Shown here: positions 3,896 to 7,117 of the stretch, piece after piece
Position numbering within the stretch: position 1 is the first letter of the stretch
How the letters are laid out: every line of letters starts with the position of its first letter
Assembly: GCA_003662515.1 (NCBI GenBank)
Contig: QMYF01000022.1
Location: 1 to 7,117, forward strand
Direction of reading: 5' to 3'
Source of the DNA: Candidatus Hecatellales archaeon
GTDB lineage: Archaea > Thermoproteota > Bathyarchaeia > Hecatellales > Hecatellaceae
Length of the DNA stretch: 7,117 bases
Position numbers and translations under genes: made by a program
Notes under the pieces: generated by a model
The model's input: the letters and a program-made list of their open reading frames with translations, nothing else
Told to the model about the DNA's origin: nothing
Databases searched by the model: none

Positions 3896-4891
3896 ATAAA
3901 TCCTCCAAACCCTCATCCCCTCCACGTCCAATGGTTTATAACTTCCCGGTGCAACTATCGATGCCGCTACTGCGGCGTTTGGAAGCAGCCTCCAGGCAGG
4001 GAGCTATCCCTCCGGGAGGTGAAAGAGGGAATAGAGGTTCTTCAAAGCCTTAAGGTTGCGGAGATAGTTTTCACTGGGGGAAACCCGCTTCTCAGAAGCG
4101 ATATGGGCGAGATCTTAAAGTATGCGCGAGACAGATTCCCGCTGGTCGCCATTTACGATAATGGAAGTCTGGCTTGGAGGAGGGTTAAAGAGCTAAAGTA
4201 TGCTGATGTGGTCTGCATAAGCCTTAACACGCTTAACCCTCAGCTTCAAGACGAGATAAATGGGGTTCCAGGAGCTTTCCACTCAGCCATGAAGTCTATT
4301 GAAACCCTTAAAGCTGAAAGGGTAAACGTGGCGGTTGACATCACGGTAAGCGGCTTAAACTTGGAGGAGGTAGCCAGCCTCATCGAATTTTTCGGCTCCA
4401 AAGATATCCCTGTTATCCTGTCCCTTTACAGCGACCTATCTCTCCCTGAAGGCCTCATCCAGATAGGCCAGCCCGACGAGAAGGCGAAAATAAACGATAA
4501 AAAGAGAGTTTTGAGGCTTCTGGAAGATTTGAAGAGGCTTAGAAAGATTTACCCTGTCCACCTCGACGAGGAAACCCTTCAAGCTCTTCAAGCCCTCTAC
4601 TTGGAAGGGGTTAGAAGGTGGCGTTGCAAAGCCTTATCCTCCTTTTTCGTGGTGGATGCCTCCGGCCGGGTTTCAGGATGCCACCTGATGCCTCCCATAG
4701 CTAGCCTGAAAAACCTGCCAGAAGAGTGGGGTTCCTTTAAGTTTCAGAAGCTTCGGGAGGCCTACTCCCAATGCGAGCGGTGCCTTTACCTTTGCTATCT
4801 TGCCTATTCGCTGCTGGACACGCCTTTAAAGCTCATCCAGTATGGGCTTGAATACGGGTTTTCCAGGCTTCAACGCTTCCTTTTAAGGTAA
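3896..4891 (+). CDS. radical SAM protein with SPASM/twitch-like C-terminal cysteines; start codon unclear
   Basis: The frame is open from 3851 to the TAA at 4889-4891. The radical SAM cluster is CNYRCRYC (Cys codons at 3950, 3962 and 3971), followed by the SAM-binding block VFTGGNPLLRSD. The C-terminus has CX12GX4C (in RWRCKALSS... to GCH) and then CERCLYLC, a reduced SPASM or twitch arrangement that would hold an auxiliary Fe-S cluster. Such enzymes modify peptides or act in cofactor synthesis; no substrate can be named here and no obvious precursor peptide lies nearby. There is no ATG, GTG or TTG in frame before the Cys motif. A GTG at 4019 is the first standard start but would delete the catalytic cluster. 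ATA at 3896 gives a sensible N-terminus (NPPNPHPLHVQWFIT) and is used here provisionally; ACG at 3854 after a GGGGGAG tract is another option. A one-base sequencing error near 3874 could also hide a TTG start. The family call is firm, the start is not. Confidence 0.8.
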   Translation: MNPPNPHPLHVQWFITSRCNYRCRYCGVWKQPPGRELSLREVKEGIEVLQSLKVAEIVFTGGNPLLRSDMGEILKYARDRFPLVAIYDNGSLAWRRVKELKYADVVCISLNTLNPQLQDEINGVPGAFHSAMKSIETLKAERVNVAVDITVSGLNLEEVASLIEFFGSKDIPVILSLYSDLSLPEGLIQIGQPDEKAKINDKKRVLRLLEDLKRLRKIYPVHLDEETLQALQALYLEGVRRWRCKALSSFFVVDASGRVSGCHLMPPIASLKNLPEEWGSFKFQKLREAYSQCERCLYLCYLAYSLLDTPLKLIQYGLEYGFSRLQRFLLR

Positions 4892-4901
4892 AGTTTAATT
4901 T
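4890..4901 (+). promoter_or_regulatory. candidate promoter of the eL20-pfdA-ftsY-dtdA operon
   Basis: AAAGTTTAATTT overlaps the radical SAM stop codon and lies 52 nt before the eL20 ATG. It is identical to the block at 454-465 in the DUF99/HAD divergent region. A TATA role would place transcription near 4922 with a leader of about 30 nt. Confidence 0.4.
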
Positions 4902-4953
4902 CCCGCTGGCTTATTGAATGTAGTTTTGCAGCCTGGCCTGCGAGGGCTGGGAA

Positions 4954-5199
4954 ATGTCGGAGGTTAAAACTTTCAGAGTAAGCTGCCAGGTGAAGCTTGG
5001 ATTTAGAACTCTCAGCTTCTATAAGGAGGTTAGAGCCTTAACCGTCGAGGAAGCCTTAGAGAAATTTTACAGCGATGTGGGCAGCAACCACAAGCTTAAA
5101 CGTAGCCAGCTTAAAAAGATAAGGGTAGAGGAGATTAAGCCGGAGGAGGCTAGAAGCCCCGTCATCCGCATGCTAGCTGGAGTGGAGGAGGCTAAATAA
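4954..5199 (+). CDS. rpl18a: large ribosomal subunit protein eL20 (LX, L18a)
   Basis: The 81-residue product matches the archaeal LX/eL20 family: the opening SEVKTFRVSCQVK, the central FYKEVRALTVEEALEKFYSDVGSNHKLKRSQLKKIRVEEI, and the normal short length. It is a component of the archaeal large ribosomal subunit, with a small alpha/beta fold. The ATG at 4954 gives the standard N-terminus. The stop codon at 5197-5199 touches the TTG of the prefoldin gene directly, and the end of this gene carries that gene's ribosome binding site, so the two are likely translationally coupled. The order eL20-prefoldin alpha-FtsY is a well-known archaeal arrangement, which makes the call secure even for so short a protein. 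The eIF6 and eL31 genes often found upstream in other archaea are absent here. Confidence 0.93.
   Translation: MSEVKTFRVSCQVKLGFRTLSFYKEVRALTVEEALEKFYSDVGSNHKLKRSQLKKIRVEEIKPEEARSPVIRMLAGVEEAK
5181..5191 (+). promoter_or_regulatory. ribosome binding site for prefoldin alpha within the eL20 gene
   Basis: AGTGGAGGAGG ends 8 nt before the TTG at 5200 and encodes the last residues of eL20. The strong match compensates for the weak TTG start and supports translational coupling. Confidence 0.6.
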
Positions 5200-5634
5200 T
5201 TGAGTCAACCTAAACCTTTAAGCGAAGAGGAAGAGAGGAGGCTTCAAAACCTCGCTGTGGAGCTGCGTCTGCTGGAAGGCATGGTTGGCGAGATCAGGGC
5301 TAGAATGGGGACAATCGACGCTTTCCTGAGGGAGTTAACCCTAGCCAAAACCACGCTGGAAAACGTTGGAAGCCTTGAGGTGGGAGATGAAATTTTGATT
5401 CCCATAGGGGGAGGCAGCTTCCTTAAGGCTAAACTAGCTGATAAGGATAAGGTGGTTATAGGGATTGGAGCTGGAGTAACCGTGGAGAAGCCTTTAAAGG
5501 AGGCTGTAAGCCTCGTGGACAGCAGGGTTGCCGAGCTTGGAAAGGCTCGCTCCAGCATGGAGCAACAGTTAAACCAGGTTTTAGAGCGGATGGAGATTGT
5601 TCGGGGAGAACTGCAAAAATTCTTGAGCAGGTAA
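5200..5634 (+). CDS. pfdA: prefoldin subunit alpha (GimC alpha)
   Basis: The 144-residue product has the prefoldin alpha layout: an N-terminal coiled-coil helix (about 8-55), a double beta-hairpin region (about 59-98, with VGDEILIPIGGGSFLKAKL and VVIGIGAGVTVEKPL), and a C-terminal coiled-coil helix (about 99-143). Two alpha and four beta subunits form the jellyfish-shaped hexamer that captures unfolded proteins and passes them to the group II chaperonin in the cytoplasm. The beta subunit gene is not in this window. The start is TTG, directly abutting the eL20 stop, with a strong purine-rich binding site upstream. ftsY begins 9 bp after the stop. Length and hairpin sequence agree with the family, so the call is secure. 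Confidence 0.95.
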   Translation: MSQPKPLSEEEERRLQNLAVELRLLEGMVGEIRARMGTIDAFLRELTLAKTTLENVGSLEVGDEILIPIGGGSFLKAKLADKDKVVIGIGAGVTVEKPLKEAVSLVDSRVAELGKARSSMEQQLNQVLERMEIVRGELQKFLSR

Positions 5635-5643
5635 AGGTTTAAC

Positions 5644-6567
5644 ATGTTTGAGAAGCTTAAGAGGGTTTTCGGAAGCCTAGTTGAGAAGGTTTCTACTCAG
5701 GAGCTTTCAGGAGCCAAGCTGGAGGAGGCTTTAGAAGAGTTTAAACTGCGCCTTGTAGAGAATGATGTAGCCTTTAACGTGGCTGAAGAGATTGTGGAGA
5801 AAGTTAAAAACTCTCTTGAAGGCGTGAAGATAGGCAAATTTGAAGACAGGAAACGTTTTCTAACCGGGGTTTTAAGGGAAACCCTGCTTAAAATTCTTCA
5901 GCCTGAAAAACCTGTAAACCTGCTTGAGCTTGCGGAGGCAAAACGCAGGGAAAGGAAGCCTTTAACCATAGTTTTTGTAGGCATTAATGGGACAGGTAAA
6001 ACCACCACCATAGCCAAACTAGCCAAATTCTTCCTAAACCATGGCTTCTCAGTGGTTTTAGCCTGCAGCGACACCTATCGGGCTGGAGCCATAGAACAGC
6101 TGGAAACCCATGCGAAAAGGCTTGGAGTGAAAATGGTTAAGCATGAGTATGGCTCGGATCCGGCGGCTGTAGCCTACGATGCAGTGGCCCACGCGGAGGC
6201 TAAAGGGATCAACGTGGTTCTGGTTGACACAGCTGGACGTATGGAAACCAATAGAAACCTCATGGAGGAGATGGCGAAGATAGTTAGGGTTTCCCAAGCC
6301 GACCTCGTTCTCTTCGTTGGAGACGCCTTAACGGGCAACGATGCCGTAGCCCAGGCGGAGGAGTTTTCCCGGTATGTTAGGCTTGACGGCTCCATTCTCA
6401 CGAAGGCTGACGCCGACGTTAAGGGTGGAGCAGCCATCTCCATCGCCTACGTTACAGGGAAGCCCGTCCTCTTCCTTGGAGTAGGCCAAAACTATGAGGA
6501 TTTGGAGCCTTTCAACCCCGAAGCCTTCCTAGATAGGCTTCTACCTTTACCGGAAGGGAAAGGATAG
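5644..6567 (+). CDS. ftsY: FtsY, signal recognition particle receptor GTPase
   Basis: The 307-residue product is an SRP-type GTPase with an N-terminal helical N domain (about 1-95) and a G domain. Motifs are G1 GINGTGKTT (113-121), the insertion-box/G2 block DTYRAGA (143-149), G3 DTAGR (195-199), G4 TKAD (253-256) and the closing GVGQNYEDLEPF (279-290), which distinguishes FtsY from SRP54 along with the absence of an M domain. It docks ribosome-nascent chain-SRP complexes at the membrane and the two GTPases activate each other. The long acidic A domain of some bacterial FtsY proteins is missing; the amphipathic start MFEKLKRVFGSLVEKV is suited to membrane contact. The ATG at 5644 has an AAAGG tract nearby. 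The gene lies between pfdA (9 bp) and dtdA (2 bp), so it is in one operon with them. Confidence 0.97.
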   Translation: MFEKLKRVFGSLVEKVSTQELSGAKLEEALEEFKLRLVENDVAFNVAEEIVEKVKNSLEGVKIGKFEDRKRFLTGVLRETLLKILQPEKPVNLLELAEAKRRERKPLTIVFVGINGTGKTTTIAKLAKFFLNHGFSVVLACSDTYRAGAIEQLETHAKRLGVKMVKHEYGSDPAAVAYDAVAHAEAKGINVVLVDTAGRMETNRNLMEEMAKIVRVSQADLVLFVGDALTGNDAVAQAEEFSRYVRLDGSILTKADADVKGGAAISIAYVTGKPVLFLGVGQNYEDLEPFNPEAFLDRLLPLPEGKG

Positions 6568-6569
6568 CC

Positions 6570-7117
6570 ATGGTTTTCCTTATAGCAGCCTCCAAGCTGG
6601 ACCCCGCCGCCTCCAATATCGCTGAGAAACTTTTAACACTCTACCCCTTTAAGCCTGAAAGAAAGGGAAAAATCGAAGTGTTTAAGGCTGGAAACGTGAA
6701 GCTTGCGCTTCTTGAAGAGGAAGCCGTTAAGGCTGAAAACCTTGCTGAATATTTCCCTGAGGCTGAGGCTGTAGCCTTCGCTTCAAGGCATGAAAGTGCA
6801 AGCCTTCAGCCCACCCTGACGGTCCACGTTCCGGGAGACCTGGAGGCGGGAAGACTCGCCATCGCTTGGCCGCAGAGGATGAAGGCTGCCCTTAAAACCT
6901 TAGCTTCCAACGCTCCTCAAGGCTTTAAGGTTTCCTTGGAGGCTACCCATCATGGGCCTGTAAGCCTTCCCATACCTGTATGGTTTGTGGAGATTGGCAG
7001 CAGCCTAAGCCAGTGGTCTGACGATAGGGCTGGAGAGGCAGCCGCCAAAGCCTTATGGGCTTCTGTAAACGAGTCTTCCGAAGCTGTTCCAGCGGTAGGA
7101 TTTGGTGGAGGCCACTA
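6570..7117 (+). CDS. dtdA: D-aminoacyl-tRNA deacylase, archaeal/plant type (DtdA/DTD2), 3' partial
   Basis: The first 182 residues are visible before the window ends. Family signatures are SRHESASLQPTLTVHVPG (72-89), EATHHGP (124-130), FVEIGSS (139-145) and GFGGGH (177-182). The enzyme hydrolyses the ester between a D-amino acid and tRNA, recycling the tRNA and keeping D-residues out of proteins; it is a zinc enzyme of the archaeal and plant class (GEK1 in plants), unrelated to bacterial DTD. Complete archaeal members run to roughly 270-290 residues, so about 90-100 residues lie beyond the edge. The ATG at 6570 begins 2 bp after the ftsY stop and is preceded by GGGAAAGG with 6-nt spacing inside the end of ftsY. 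It sits in the same operon as eL20, prefoldin alpha and FtsY. Confidence 0.93.
   Translation, partial: MVFLIAASKLDPAASNIAEKLLTLYPFKPERKGKIEVFKAGNVKLALLEEEAVKAENLAEYFPEAEAVAFASRHESASLQPTLTVHVPGDLEAGRLAIAWPQRMKAALKTLASNAPQGFKVSLEATHHGPVSLPIPVWFVEIGSSLSQWSDDRAGEAAAKALWASVNESSEAVPAVGFGGGH

Noticed and set aside
4019..4891. Radical SAM gene starting at GTG 4019
   Set aside because: This start removes the CX3CX2C cluster encoded in the same open frame at 3950-3973, so it cannot be the functional start.
1..7117. CRISPR array, insertion sequence or prophage
   Set aside because: No regularly spaced direct repeats, transposase, integrase or terminal inverted repeats were seen; the content is ordinary archaeal housekeeping and metabolic genes.

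Overview
The window reads as archaeal chromosome, about half G+C and densely coded on both strands. The evidence is a ribosomal protein eL20 (LX), prefoldin alpha, FtsY and archaeal-type D-aminoacyl-tRNA deacylase (DtdA) run, a DUF99/UPF0215 protein, and a tRNA-Trp gene interrupted by an intron between positions 37 and 38. The protein flavour suggests a TACK-type lineage such as Bathyarchaeia, but that placement is inference. TTG starts are unusually common: five of the ten genes whose start lies in the window and can be assigned.

Layout. 1-416 (-) is the N-terminal part of a DUF99 protein, divergent from a HAD-like hydrolase at 488-1213 (+). The HAD gene converges on and overlaps a metallo-beta-lactamase-fold hydrolase (1188-1814, -). 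That gene is divergent from a short NfeD-type membrane protein (1917-2354, +), which overlaps tail to tail with a winged-helix protein (2305-2742, -). A 164-bp AT-rich divergent region follows, then a 50-residue basic protein (2907-3059, +) and an intron-containing tRNA-Trp (3146-3287, -).

Right half. All genes here are on the + strand: a Nudix hydrolase (3397-3867), a radical SAM protein with a SPASM/twitch-like C-terminus (about 3896-4891), then a tight operon of eL20 (4954-5199), prefoldin alpha (5200-5634), ftsY (5644-6567) and dtdA (6570 to the window edge). The gaps in this operon are 0, 9 and 2 bp. It couples ribosome structure, co-translational folding, membrane targeting and proofreading of D-amino acids on tRNA. 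No stretch over 300 bp lacks a gene.

Most notable signals: (1) the hexamer AAGCCT/AGGCTT occurs about 55 times by hand count, in all frames, on both strands and in the gene-free DNA as well; (2) the tRNA-Trp intron has two long complementarities to its own exons that cross each other as a pseudoknot would; (3) the radical SAM gene has no ATG, GTG or TTG in frame ahead of its Cys cluster, so a start-codon-based call loses the active site; (4) an intact 50-codon gene preceded by a good ribosome binding site is easily missed.
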